Source: Ignavibacteriota bacterium (GTDB taxonomy: Bacteria > Bacteroidota > Ignavibacteria > Ignavibacteriales > Melioribacteraceae). Taken from it: a stretch of DNA of 64,000 bases. Of the stretch, positions 37,480 to 47,209 are shown piece after piece (position 1 is the stretch's first letter; each line of letters starts with the position of its first letter). The DNA is taken from assembly GCA_016713565.1 (NCBI GenBank), contig JADJOX010000002.1:62001-126000 (forward strand), written 5' to 3'. The notes beneath the pieces were generated by a model. It worked only from the letters and a program-made list of their open reading frames with translations, made no database searches and was not told the DNA's origin. Made by a program: the position numbers and the translations under genes.

Positions 37480-39969
37480 TTATTTAAGAAATTCTACTTC
37501 ATCAATAAATAACCATGACTTTTCGCCAGAACCTTTATGCCAAACGGGGCATACTTTTATATTAACGGCTTCAATTCTAACGATTGTAAAGTCTACGTTT
37601 TTCATATCAAAAGATATACTTTTAATTGACGCGTCGCGGTAATCTGCAGGCTGATCAATTTTAATTGATTTAAGTAAAGTATAATTTTTCCCATCATTAG
37701 AATATTTCAAATTTACTTCTGATGGAAAGAAAATCCACTTATCTAAATCTTCCAGAAAGTTAATTTTAATTTCTTTAATATTTTTTGAATCAAGTCCGCT
37801 AAAAATAATTTCGAAATTATTCCCGTCAAATCCTTGCCATTTGCCGTCACTGTATATTTCCGAACCTTTAACTCCATCTATTAACGCAAATGCGCCGCCG
37901 GCTTGAAATCTTTCGCTAAAGGGGAAAATATATTCAGGCTGATTCATTTCCGTAATTTTAAAATCTTCCGATATTGTTCTGCTTTCATTATTATCAATTA
38001 TTACTTTTGTTTTTAACACAGAATTAGAATTAATTATAATTGGCGAAGAATAAAGTGCGGAACTCATACTTGGTTCAGTACCATCCAATGTGTAAAAAAT
38101 TGATTGCGGTTGATCAGAGAAAATTTCTACTTTTTGCCCTTTGTTAATTAGTCCGCCCGTTGGTTTAATTTTTGGCGCTTTAACATAATTGTTTGTGTTG
38201 ATTTTACGTAAAGCGGTTTTGTTTAATTTTATAATTTCTCTGTCATAACTGAGCAATCCGTTCACCTCGGTTTCAACATCGGTTGTTTGTGTGTAAACAA
38301 CCGCGCTTAGAGCAGAATCTTTGACAAATTCCCAAATATTCGAATAATATTTTTCATAGTCGGATAATAATTTTTCTGGATCGGTAAATGATACATAACC
38401 CCAATTTTCATTAGTCCAAACGTGTTTGTCAATTCTCAATCCCAAACCGCCAAATTCGCCTATGACAATCGCTCTTTCTTTCTGAGCTTCCGGCATTCTC
38501 GGTGCGGGATAACTGTGAATATCATAAATATCGCCGACATTCCTGTCGCTCCATCCGCTTGTATTGTTTACCAATCGCGAAGGATCCAACATTTTTATTT
38601 TTTTCGTAATTCTTTCAGTATCAAATTGACCCCAGCCTTCATTGAAAGGAACCCAAATTATTATGCTTGGATTATTGAAGCGTGTTGAAATCAATCTGCT
38701 TAATTCAAATTCATATTGCTCTGCAGATTCTTTTGAACGAACAATATCTTTTTCATCTGGGGCAATTTTCGCGTCACCTGAAGGCATATCCTGCCAAACA
38801 AGAATACCAAGTTTATCACACCAGTAATAAAATCTTCTCGGCTCAACCTTTACATGTTTACGCATCATATTAAAGCCAAGTTCTTTGGTAATTTCTATAT
38901 CTGATTTTAAAGCTTCATCGGTTGGCGCTGTATAAATTCCATCAGGCCAAAATCCTTGGTCAAGCGGTCCGTTTTGAAAAACAAATTTATTGTTCAAAAA
39001 TATTTTTAGTCTGCCAAATGAATCTTTATCTAAAGAAATTTTTCTCATTCCAAAGTAACCGGTTATCTTATCTGTTGCTTTATCCTCATTAAACAGTGTA
39101 ATTTCCAATCCGTATAAAAATGGATTTTCCGGGGTCCATAAAATTGGATTTGCAATTTGAAGTTTTAACGTATCATTATAGTTTCCCGAATAAGTCTTAA
39201 CTTCTTTATTATTTTCTTTAATTACAATTTTTATTTTGGATGCTGAGTTATTATCTGATGAATTTACTTTTAATTTAATCAAATGTTTATCAATATCCGG
39301 AATGACAAAATATTCTTGAATATAATTTTCATTAACCGGTTCCAACCAAACCGTTTGCCAAATGCCAGTTGTTGACGTATAAAAAATTCCACCCGGATCT
39401 TGAACCTGCTTACCGCAAGGCTGAGTTCCTTTATCTGTCGGATCCCACACAGAGATTATTAATGATTGATCTTCTCCGTCTTTTAAAAATTCAGTAATAT
39501 CAAAACTAAATGGATCATATCCGCCTTTATGTTCTCCGGCAAAATTATCATTTATCCAAACTTTTGTCTGCCAATCTACTGCTTCGAAATGAAGAATGAT
39601 TTTCTTTCCGCTCCAATCTTCAGGTATTGTGAAATTTCTATTATACCAAAGCAAAGTTGAATCATTTACCGATTTTTTTACGCCCGATAATGATGATTCG
39701 ATAGGAAAGGGGACAAGAATTTTCTCACTAAAATATTTTGGTTTACTATTTAGATCTGTCAATTCGTAATTCCACAAACCGTTTAGATTTTTCCAAGCAT
39801 CTCTTACCAAATTAGGCCGCGGATATTCATGATGCGGATTGTTTGGATCAACATCTTTTGCCCACCTTGTTTTAATATTTCCATCAACCGGTTTCCAGTT
39901 GTCTTGTGCTGAGGTACTAATTGCAGTAAATAATAATACTGCGGCTAAAGTTCTAATTAAATTGTACAT
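37480..39969 (-). CDS. Glycoside hydrolase family 2 enzyme with C-terminal binding modules
   Basis: The 829-residue secreted protein has the GH2 order. First comes a sugar-binding jelly roll (LWYNRNFTIP, AVDWQTKVWINDNFAGEHKG), then an Ig-like domain, then a TIM barrel with MRKHVKVEPRRFYYWCDKLG, acid/base Glu 444 in WVPFNEGWGQFD and nucleophile Glu 505 in IGEFGGLG. C-terminally it carries a chitobiase-type domain (YTLDGTEPSMSS) and the discoidin-like module (about 37483-37930) with WQGFDG, KWIFFPSEV and CPVWHKGSGEKSWLFIDEV. GH2 covers beta-galactosidase, beta-mannosidase and others; either would suit N-glycans. No operator was seen before it. It seems to be transcribed alone. Confidence 0.9.
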   Translation of the reverse strand: MYNLIRTLAAVLLFTAISTSAQDNWKPVDGNIKTRWAKDVDPNNPHHEYPRPNLVRDAWKNLNGLWNYELTDLNSKPKYFSEKILVPFPIESSLSGVKKSVNDSTLLWYNRNFTIPEDWSGKKIILHFEAVDWQTKVWINDNFAGEHKGGYDPFSFDITEFLKDGEDQSLIISVWDPTDKGTQPCGKQVQDPGGIFYTSTTGIWQTVWLEPVNENYIQEYFVIPDIDKHLIKLKVNSSDNNSASKIKIVIKENNKEVKTYSGNYNDTLKLQIANPILWTPENPFLYGLEITLFNEDKATDKITGYFGMRKISLDKDSFGRLKIFLNNKFVFQNGPLDQGFWPDGIYTAPTDEALKSDIEITKELGFNMMRKHVKVEPRRFYYWCDKLGILVWQDMPSGDAKIAPDEKDIVRSKESAEQYEFELSRLISTRFNNPSIIIWVPFNEGWGQFDTERITKKIKMLDPSRLVNNTSGWSDRNVGDIYDIHSYPAPRMPEAQKERAIVIGEFGGLGLRIDKHVWTNENWGYVSFTDPEKLLSDYEKYYSNIWEFVKDSALSAVVYTQTTDVETEVNGLLSYDREIIKLNKTALRKINTNNYVKAPKIKPTGGLINKGQKVEIFSDQPQSIFYTLDGTEPSMSSALYSSPIIINSNSVLKTKVIIDNNESRTISEDFKITEMNQPEYIFPFSERFQAGGAFALIDGVKGSEIYSDGKWQGFDGNNFEIIFSGLDSKNIKEIKINFLEDLDKWIFFPSEVNLKYSNDGKNYTLLKSIKIDQPADYRDASIKSISFDMKNVDFTIVRIEAVNIKVCPVWHKGSGEKSWLFIDEVEFLK

Positions 39970-40182
39970 ATCTTAGATTCTTGTTTTAGTTTTTTAATAA
40001 GTTCTTTCTTAATTAATTCGCCAATGATTTGTAAGAATATTTTGAATTCATAATTAAAGGATATTCATATCAAAATTATGCTAAACAATAAATTAAAAAT
40101 AGCATATTTTATATTAGAATTTATTTCAAAATTATTACTTGCAAAAAATATTTTCACAATTTAAAATAGTTTGGAAAAAATT

Positions 40183-42057
40183 ATGCGCTTTTTCTTTTCT
40201 TCAATTATATCATTACTTACATTTATTATTCCCTTCATCAATAAAGCCAATATGGTAAATGAGAAAAATTATTTATTTAAGAGCGAGAGAATTATTTCTA
40301 AGAATGATATAACTTACTTTATTGATCCTAATATTGGCGATGATGAGAATATTGGTACGGATAAAAGTTCGCCATGGAAAACTTTTAAGAATGTTAATCA
40401 ATACTTTCTTACAGAAGGTAATCGAATTGAAATATTATCAAGCGGAAAATTTTACGAAACACTATTTATAATTGGAGTCGGATCAAAAGAAAAACCGATT
40501 GAGATTGAATTTACTCCCGGCAAATATGAGCTTTTTCCTCAAGAATCATTTAAGGAAAAATTCAATTTAAGTAATACCAATGACGCTCCCGATTCGTTAA
40601 AATCAATTGCCGTTTATTTTTTGGATTCGAAAAATATTAATGTTAAAGCTTATGGCGCTGATGTTATTTTAAGGGGCAAGGCAATTGATGTTTGCGTAAA
40701 TAACTGTGAAAACATCGACATAAAAGGGTTTAGTTTTGACTATAAAAGACCGACAGTTTCCGAATTCATAGTTGAAAATATTTCAAAAAATTACGCTGAT
40801 GTAAAAATTCATAAAGATTCAGATTTTAAGATTATGAATAAAAAATTAATTTGGATTGGTGAAGGTTGGAGCTGTCAGCCAAATTCGTTGTGGCAAATAT
40901 TTAATCCTTCAAGCAATGAAATTTTCCGCGTCAGCATTCCTACCGAAGATTTGCGTTTTAAAAATCATGGCAATAATAAAGTAAGAATTTATTTCAGTAA
41001 AAATCCCGGATTTGAAAAAGGATTGATTTATCAAAATAGAGATACTTTTAGAGATTATGCCGCGTTTTTTATAAATGAAAGTAAAAATATAAAATGGAGC
41101 GGAACGAAAATTTATTTTATGCATGGTTTGGGATTTGTCCATCAGTTTTGTGAAAATATATATTTTGATTCGCTTTGTGTTGCGCCTAGAATAGAATCCG
41201 AAAGAACCTCATCCGCTTGGGCTGATATACTACATTTCTCAAGTTGTAAAGGTGAAATTGAAGTAGATAATTCTTATCTATCTTCCGCAAATGATGACGC
41301 GGTAAATGTACATGGAACACATTTAATAATTGTCGGTTTTACAGGAGATAAAAAAATTAAAGTAAAATATATGCATCCGCAGACATATGGCTTTAATGCT
41401 TTTAAAGCAGGTGACAGCATTGAATTTATAAATCATAAAAGTTTGCTGCCTTACGGAAAAAATAAAATAATTGATTCACAAATGTTAAATGAAAAAGAAA
41501 TGATAATTACATTAAGCGAAAAACTTAATTATGAAATTGATATAAATGACGCAGTTGAAAATATTACTTGGACACCAGATTTCAAATTTATCAATTCTTC
41601 GGTTACAAAAATTCCGACAAGAGGAATTCTTGTAACAACTAGAGGAAAAGTAATAATCGAAAATAATGATTTTAATAAAACATATATGAACGCGATTTTA
41701 ATTGCCGATGACGCGAGCAGCTGGTATGAGTCAGGTTATGTTACTAATGTAAATATTAGCAACAATAGATTTATTGATTGCGGAGAGCCGGTTATAAACA
41801 TTCATCCGGAAAACATAGAAACATTTGAGGATAAACCGATTCATACAAATATAAACGTGCGGAATAATATTTTTAAACTAAAATACAATTCTGCATTTTC
41901 AGCAAAAAGCGGCGGCAGAATATTTTTTGAGAATAATAATATTCAAACCAACAAGAAAATAAATGCCAGTAAATTAATTGAATTGATCAACTGCTCAAAT
42001 ACAAAGATTACCGATAATTATTTAAATGGCGTAAAAATTATAATAAATGAAAACTAA
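40183..42057 (+). CDS. Glycoside hydrolase family 110-like alpha-1,3-galactosidase
   Basis: The 624-residue protein has an export signal and a right-handed parallel beta-helix. Segments typical of GH110 are GFSFDYKRPTVSEFIVENIS near residue 182, LSSANDDAVNVHGTHLIIVG near 367, and YMHPQTYGFNAFKAGDSIEF near 396. The Asp-Asp pair of NDDAVN corresponds to the catalytic acids of this inverting family, which removes alpha-1,3-linked galactose, including blood-group B and linear Gal-alpha-1,3-Gal ends. The frame extends to a TTG at 40171, but the ATG at 40183 starts the signal sequence. It is a single + gene between two - units, and its stop lies four bases from the convergent DUF4838 stop. No operator was found upstream. 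Confidence 0.85.
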   Translation: MRFFFSSIISLLTFIIPFINKANMVNEKNYLFKSERIISKNDITYFIDPNIGDDENIGTDKSSPWKTFKNVNQYFLTEGNRIEILSSGKFYETLFIIGVGSKEKPIEIEFTPGKYELFPQESFKEKFNLSNTNDAPDSLKSIAVYFLDSKNINVKAYGADVILRGKAIDVCVNNCENIDIKGFSFDYKRPTVSEFIVENISKNYADVKIHKDSDFKIMNKKLIWIGEGWSCQPNSLWQIFNPSSNEIFRVSIPTEDLRFKNHGNNKVRIYFSKNPGFEKGLIYQNRDTFRDYAAFFINESKNIKWSGTKIYFMHGLGFVHQFCENIYFDSLCVAPRIESERTSSAWADILHFSSCKGEIEVDNSYLSSANDDAVNVHGTHLIIVGFTGDKKIKVKYMHPQTYGFNAFKAGDSIEFINHKSLLPYGKNKIIDSQMLNEKEMIITLSEKLNYEIDINDAVENITWTPDFKFINSSVTKIPTRGILVTTRGKVIIENNDFNKTYMNAILIADDASSWYESGYVTNVNISNNRFIDCGEPVINIHPENIETFEDKPIHTNINVRNNIFKLKYNSAFSAKSGGRIFFENNNIQTNKKINASKLIELINCSNTKITDNYLNGVKIIINEN

Positions 42058-42066
42058 TTAATTAGT
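42053..42066. repeat. 14-base palindrome holding both convergent stop codons
   Basis: ACTAATTAATTAGT is a perfect palindrome. It contains the TAA of the + gene (42055-42057) and the TAA of the - gene (42064-42062). Confidence 0.7.
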
Positions 42067-44335
42067 CTACTATAATTTCATCCACAAAAATAAATGCTTT
42101 GCCTTTGCCGTTATTATATCCAATATGCCAGCGAGGACAATTTATTAAGCTGTGTGTTTTTACTTTAATGTACCGTGCTTTTATATTATTTACATTTAAT
42201 GTAAACGGTTCAGTAAATATGCCGTCTTTATGTTCGTCAATTTTATTTTTTACTTCACCGATTTTAACATAATTAACATCATCACCTGAAACAAAATATT
42301 CAATCGATTTTGGAAGCCAAATCCATGATTTTATTTCCTGCAGAAAATTTGTTCTTACTAAATTGATGTCGGTCATTTCTTCCAGATCAACAACAGCTTC
42401 AAATTCAGTTGCTTCAAAACCAAGCCAATTGAAAAAATAATTTGCTTCGCCTATTGTTCCATCGGTTAATGTTTGCGGTCCTTTAACCAAATAATTCGGG
42501 TGAATTTGACTAATAACTTTTACATTCTTTTTATAAGCTTTATGTATTGTAAATCCTTCATTAAAATACTTTTGCATTGATGAATAATATTCGTCGGGTG
42601 ACAATCCTCTTTCGTGCAATGATTTAATTCCCGCTTCTTTGGCTCCGTTAACAAAATTATAAAGTTTTTCCTTCATACCATCTTTTACGGAAACCTTGTT
42701 ATCATCAATATTGAAAATTGAGTATTTTGCAGAAACATTTAATTTGGAAAGTTCTAAAATTGCGTATTCAAGGGGCAATCTAACTTCCTTAACTCTTTTA
42801 AGATACTTCACGTCATCTTTTACAACTTTTTCGGCTTCATCAAAAATCTCAGAATATTTATCAAGTAATTCCGGCTTAAGATAACTGTCTTTTCCAGTTG
42901 ATGGATAGCCGTAAATTATAAGTTTATCTCCTGATTTAACCAATGAACTATCAATTAAATCAAAGTACTCTTTAACTTTCGGTGCGGCTTTACCAAAGTA
43001 GCCGTTAAAATATTCGTTCTTAACCGCATTAATATCTTCATCCGGATTCCACATTAATTTTGCCAAAACATATGCTTTCAATTCATGAAAGTCGCTCCAC
43101 GAATCTCCGCTGCCTTGTTCAAATAAATACTTCACTCCATGATCTACAAACATTTTTAAATTGGGTTGAAGAACATGAAAATTTGGGAATGGATCCGTAT
43201 AACTTGAAAACTGAACAACATAATCCCAAATTTTAATATTGTTGGTTAAATTACTCCATTCACTTATATCTCTGTTAAATAGATCATCTTTATTTTCAGA
43301 AATTGGTTTACTTCTGTCGCATTCAATCGTACAAAGCACAACCATTACATTCGGTTCGGGTTTTATTCCTACCGGCGCTTTTCTTGTGTATTGATATGCC
43401 AAAGTAGAAATTGTTTTGTTAGGAAATTCTCTTGCGACTTTGTTAACAAAATCAATTATGGTTCCGGCTGGACTTTGGAATATCGAATCACTTCTTGAAC
43501 ATGATTCGCACATACAAACACCAAAGTTATCGTTTTGCGAAACATCCCAAACTTCCGCTTCGGGTTTTTCAGCCATTTTTCTTTTTAACTCATCAATTAC
43601 AATTTTAAGTACATCCGGATTTGTTAAGCACAATTGCTGATGAGGAATTCTAATTCCGTTTATCTCCGAAAAATATTCCGGATGAGTTTTAAAATATTTA
43701 TCAGATGGAACTAAGCTTTCGAATGTATGAACAAAAGAACCGTAATATTTTTCACGTTCGGAATAATGGTGCAGTTTATGCCAATCGCAAAAATACTGTG
43801 AAGATCTTGCAGAAGGCAAGTGAAGTTCACGATAAATTACTTGAGGAACTTCAGTTATTGAAAATTCGGGAATCGTAATTTTATTTTTACGCGGAACTTC
43901 AATTGCATCCGGTGAATACATTTTACATCCGAGAATATTATCTAAAAATGTATATACTCCGTACAAAGTTCCTTTTTTATTTCCCCCGGCAATCACAATT
44001 TTTTTATCAATAGTTTTAATTGTGAAACCATCAAGACCAAGCGAATCCAATCCTTTAATATTCAGGTTTTTAATTCTATTGTTTCTGCCAATTAAAATTT
44101 CATCATCTGATTCTGAAGTATTGTCTTTTACAATTTTTAACTCGGTGCCGGATATTTCCTTAATATATTTTTGAAGTTCTTCGGCTGAATATTTTTCAAC
44201 GTCATTTGCGTTTTCAGGAATTACAATTTTATAATTTGTTGAATTATTATCAACGATTGTAATTTCAGATTTACACGCCGAAAAAATCGCAATAATAACA
44301 ATTGAACATAATACAATTATAATTTTCTTTGTCAT
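42062..44335 (-). CDS. DUF4838 lipoprotein with discoidin-like C-terminus, putative glycosidase
   Basis: The 757-residue protein starts with a lipoprotein signal (AIFSAC). Next is a GH67/GH20-like N-terminal alpha-beta domain (YSAEELQKYIKEISGTELKI, GTLYGVYTFLDNILGCKMY), then the DUF4838 region with HPEYFSEINGIR, QLCLTNPDVLKI, VWDVSQNDNFGVCMCESCSR and TLAYQYTRKAP. The C-terminal module (about 42065-42510) carries SWIWLPKSIEY and CPRWHIGYNNGKGKAF. DUF4838 proteins have a TIM barrel related to hexosaminidases and alpha-glucuronidases, but I know of no firm activity. It ends the GH20-GH29-GH29-GH29 unit, so it probably acts on the same fucosylated amino-sugar glycans. The N-terminal domain is typical of enzymes needing a long substrate cleft. 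Confidence 0.82.
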   Translation of the reverse strand: MTKKIIIVLCSIVIIAIFSACKSEITIVDNNSTNYKIVIPENANDVEKYSAEELQKYIKEISGTELKIVKDNTSESDDEILIGRNNRIKNLNIKGLDSLGLDGFTIKTIDKKIVIAGGNKKGTLYGVYTFLDNILGCKMYSPDAIEVPRKNKITIPEFSITEVPQVIYRELHLPSARSSQYFCDWHKLHHYSEREKYYGSFVHTFESLVPSDKYFKTHPEYFSEINGIRIPHQQLCLTNPDVLKIVIDELKRKMAEKPEAEVWDVSQNDNFGVCMCESCSRSDSIFQSPAGTIIDFVNKVAREFPNKTISTLAYQYTRKAPVGIKPEPNVMVVLCTIECDRSKPISENKDDLFNRDISEWSNLTNNIKIWDYVVQFSSYTDPFPNFHVLQPNLKMFVDHGVKYLFEQGSGDSWSDFHELKAYVLAKLMWNPDEDINAVKNEYFNGYFGKAAPKVKEYFDLIDSSLVKSGDKLIIYGYPSTGKDSYLKPELLDKYSEIFDEAEKVVKDDVKYLKRVKEVRLPLEYAILELSKLNVSAKYSIFNIDDNKVSVKDGMKEKLYNFVNGAKEAGIKSLHERGLSPDEYYSSMQKYFNEGFTIHKAYKKNVKVISQIHPNYLVKGPQTLTDGTIGEANYFFNWLGFEATEFEAVVDLEEMTDINLVRTNFLQEIKSWIWLPKSIEYFVSGDDVNYVKIGEVKNKIDEHKDGIFTEPFTLNVNNIKARYIKVKTHSLINCPRWHIGYNNGKGKAFIFVDEIIVD

Positions 44336-44357
44336 TTTAAGCCTTTAATAATTTTAT

Positions 44358-45683
44358 CTAATTACTTTCAATTGCTCCAACTACTTTTCGGTAAAGGTCT
44401 ATTTCACCGTCCAGCAGAACTCCTATTACAGTATAATATTTATCTAAAACGTTTTCCGGAAGATCAATAAAAGTAATTCCGGGGTAATCATTCCAATAAA
44501 CTTTACTAACGGTTTTACTGTTTAGGGCAGTACCATTACCAACTACCCAAATTGAATTTATTTTATTTTTTACGCCTTTTAAAGCAATTTGTCCGTTTGA
44601 ATTTCCTTTAACAAAAAGATATAGAATTTTTTTATCTTTAGATAAAGCGGTTGGACCGTAAAAATGATCGTATGGAATTCCTTGACGAGTTCCATAAATA
44701 GCGTCTTTATGTTTTGATGTCCAATTTGCAAATTCTTTTAGAATATGAACTTGTTCATCGGCAATTGTTCCGTCTGCTTTAGGACCAATATCTAAAAGCA
44801 GATTTCCGCCTTGGCTGATGCAATCTACAAATACGTCTAATAATTGTTGAGGAGTTTTATAATCTTTATCATTTTGCTGATAACCCCATGAATCATTCAT
44901 TGTATAGCATAATTCCCAATATTTGGCTTCAGGTCGTATAACCGGCGGACCTTGTTCGGGTGTATCATAATCGCCGTGGCCTTGCAATCGCGAATTAATA
45001 ATAACGTTTGGGTTTTTATCTAGAAGCATTTTACGCACTTTTTCAGCTTGCCATTCATCGGCATTATGTTCCCAGTCACCATCAAACCACCACAAATCAG
45101 GATTATATTTATCGGCTAATTCTATTAACTGTCCTTGATAGTAATCTAAAAATTTATTCCATCGCTTTGGGTCGTCATTAATTTTATATCTCTTAATTTC
45201 TCTGGTAAAATCAGTATAATCGTTATAAGACCAATCGGGAAGGGAATAATATAAACCAACTTTCAAATTATTTTTTCTTAATGCTTTAACAAAAGGAGTA
45301 AGCACATCTCTTTTTGCCGCAGAATTTACAGCATTTAAATTTCCGTATTTTGTATCCCATAATGAAAAGCCATCGTGATGACGCGAGGTAATAACAGCGT
45401 ATTTAGCTCCGCTGTCTTTTATTAACTTAACCCATAAATCAGGATCATATTTTTCCGCTGTAAAACCGTTGACTTGCTTTAAATAATCTTCGTGTGAAAT
45501 TCTACCGTTAAAAAAGGACCAAGATTCGGATATTCCATTAACGGCATAAATTCCCCAATGAATAAAAATACCAAGCTTGGCATCTTTAAACCATTCCATT
45601 TTTGCTTGATGAAGTGAATCAAGATTTTGAGCGTTATGATTTACAATTATTAAACTGAAAAAAATAATTAGAAATTTTTTCAT
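44358..45683 (-). CDS. Glycoside hydrolase family 29 alpha-L-fucosidase (1)
   Basis: The 441-residue secreted protein is a typical GH29 enzyme. Near the N-terminus are AKLGIFIHWGIYAV and ITSRHHDGFSLWDTKY; the nucleophile Asp is residue 201 in LWWFDGDWE; GGNLLLDIGPKADGT closes the barrel. It is a retaining exo-fucosidase. It has only a short C-terminal beta region and no added binding module. It lies 22 bases from the DUF4838 gene and 15 bases from the next fucosidase in the - unit. It is clearly different from the two neighbouring GH29 proteins, so the group probably covers several fucose linkages; which linkage each cuts cannot be told here. Confidence 0.94.
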   Translation of the reverse strand: MKKFLIIFFSLIIVNHNAQNLDSLHQAKMEWFKDAKLGIFIHWGIYAVNGISESWSFFNGRISHEDYLKQVNGFTAEKYDPDLWVKLIKDSGAKYAVITSRHHDGFSLWDTKYGNLNAVNSAAKRDVLTPFVKALRKNNLKVGLYYSLPDWSYNDYTDFTREIKRYKINDDPKRWNKFLDYYQGQLIELADKYNPDLWWFDGDWEHNADEWQAEKVRKMLLDKNPNVIINSRLQGHGDYDTPEQGPPVIRPEAKYWELCYTMNDSWGYQQNDKDYKTPQQLLDVFVDCISQGGNLLLDIGPKADGTIADEQVHILKEFANWTSKHKDAIYGTRQGIPYDHFYGPTALSKDKKILYLFVKGNSNGQIALKGVKNKINSIWVVGNGTALNSKTVSKVYWNDYPGITFIDLPENVLDKYYTVIGVLLDGEIDLYRKVVGAIESN

Positions 45684-45698
45684 TTAAATACCTATTAT

Positions 45699-47177
45699 TT
45701 ATTTTTCTATTTCGTTAATCTTAAATGTCCATGCAAAATTACATGTAGGTTTATTTTGTAATTCTTTAGGAACCGAAATTAAAACACCATTTCCAATTTT
45801 ATTCCATTTTAATTCTGTATTTGATCCCAATAAATTTACTTTGCTTCCCGGTTTAGGCGCGAATGAAGATACAAAAATTTCAGAAGGAATATTTTTTTCA
45901 TCTTTATCAGCCATATAGATAGCATAAACTGTATTTGTATTTTTTTTATTTGTAAAACATATTTTTGATTCTTTGAACGGCGCAATTGCTCTTGTACCAT
46001 AAATAGCTTCATTGTTAACTTTCATCCAATCGCCGATATCTTTTAATCTATCGTATGCCGCATCCGGCCAAATTCCTTCGGGACTAGGTCCAATATTTAA
46101 AAGCAGATTTCCGCCTTTGCATACAATATCTACAAGCATGTGCACTAATTCATATGATGGTTTATACTGCGGATTAAAAACCCAACCCCAACCACCGCCG
46201 GCAATAATGCAAGATTCCCAAGGATAGGGAAGCGATTTATCAGGAACAGTGTTTTCAGGTGTTAAGTAATTTTGGTTTTTTCCTTTTACTGCTCTATCAA
46301 CAACAATTAATCCAGGCTGAAGTTTTCTAGCTTTTTCAACCAACTCATCCATTTTAATATCTTGATTAACAATTTTACTTTTTAAAAATCCGCTTGGCGT
46401 ATTTTTAACGCTTCTTTCATACCAATCTTGAATATCATTTTTTTGTTTGGCTACCCAACCGCCGTCTAACCAAAGAATATCTACTTTTCCATAATCAGTT
46501 AGCAATTCCAAAATTTGATTATGAGTGAAGTCAACATATTTCTGCCATTTTTCGGGATAAAGTTCAGGATCATAATTTACATTTCTATCAAGCGGCGGGA
46601 AATACGGATCCCAATAATATTCGCAGTGCCAATCGGGTTTTGAAAAGTAAGCGCCAGCCCAAAGTCCTTGCTTACGAAAAGAATTAAAAATTTCTTTTGT
46701 TACGTTTGCCTTTGGATTTGTATGAAACGGAACTTCCTTTGAAGTGATCTTATAATCGGTATATTTTGTATCAAACATGCTGAATCCATCATGATGTTTT
46801 GTGGTGAATACAACATATTTCATACCCGCATCTTTTGCGGCTTTAGCCCATTTATCCGGATCAAATTTTGTGGGGTTAAAAGTAGTTTTTAAATTTTCAT
46901 ATTCTTTTTTATATTCAAAATAATTTTGCGGATTACTGCCTTTTTTTCTTTCACACCATCCGTAATCTTCGGGACAGATGGACCATGATTCAACAATTCC
47001 CCATTGACTGTATGTTCCCCAATGCATCAACAGTCCAAATTTAAGATCCTGCCATTGTTCAAGTTTTTCTAAAACCAAAGGATCGGTTTCCGGGACATAA
47101 TCGGTAATTTCGTGTTCCAGCTGTGCAAATAAATTTATACTTAAGGCAAAGAAAATAAGGTTTATTAGTACTCTCAT
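45699..47177 (-). CDS. Glycoside hydrolase family 29 alpha-L-fucosidase (2)
   Basis: The 492-residue secreted protein has GH29 motifs: FGLLMHWGTYSQWGIVESW, FTTKHHDGFSMFDTKYTD, nucleophile Asp 238 in DILWLDGGWV, and GGNLLLNIGPSPEG. It is a close paralogue of the next gene at 47210, sharing long stretches such as YWDPYFPPLDRNVNYDPELY and LRKLQPGLIVVDRAVKGKN-like segments. It differs in the substrate-side loop after the active-site His (TTKHHDGFS versus MAKHHDGFC). The extended, Trp/Cys-rich N-terminal segment (ESWSICPEDYGWCERKKG) is not usual for the shorter fucosidase next door. Tandem duplication is the simplest explanation. Confidence 0.93.
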   Translation of the reverse strand: MRVLINLIFFALSINLFAQLEHEITDYVPETDPLVLEKLEQWQDLKFGLLMHWGTYSQWGIVESWSICPEDYGWCERKKGSNPQNYFEYKKEYENLKTTFNPTKFDPDKWAKAAKDAGMKYVVFTTKHHDGFSMFDTKYTDYKITSKEVPFHTNPKANVTKEIFNSFRKQGLWAGAYFSKPDWHCEYYWDPYFPPLDRNVNYDPELYPEKWQKYVDFTHNQILELLTDYGKVDILWLDGGWVAKQKNDIQDWYERSVKNTPSGFLKSKIVNQDIKMDELVEKARKLQPGLIVVDRAVKGKNQNYLTPENTVPDKSLPYPWESCIIAGGGWGWVFNPQYKPSYELVHMLVDIVCKGGNLLLNIGPSPEGIWPDAAYDRLKDIGDWMKVNNEAIYGTRAIAPFKESKICFTNKKNTNTVYAIYMADKDEKNIPSEIFVSSFAPKPGSKVNLLGSNTELKWNKIGNGVLISVPKELQNKPTCNFAWTFKINEIEK

Positions 47178-47209
47178 AAATAATAACTCCTTTTACTTTT
47201 TATGAATAA

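Noticed and set aside
39970..40182. Possible operator or small gene in the GH2-GH110 divergent gap
   Set aside because: I searched for the CTTACAC...GTGTAAG pattern and for short frames; only AT-rich sequence is visible.
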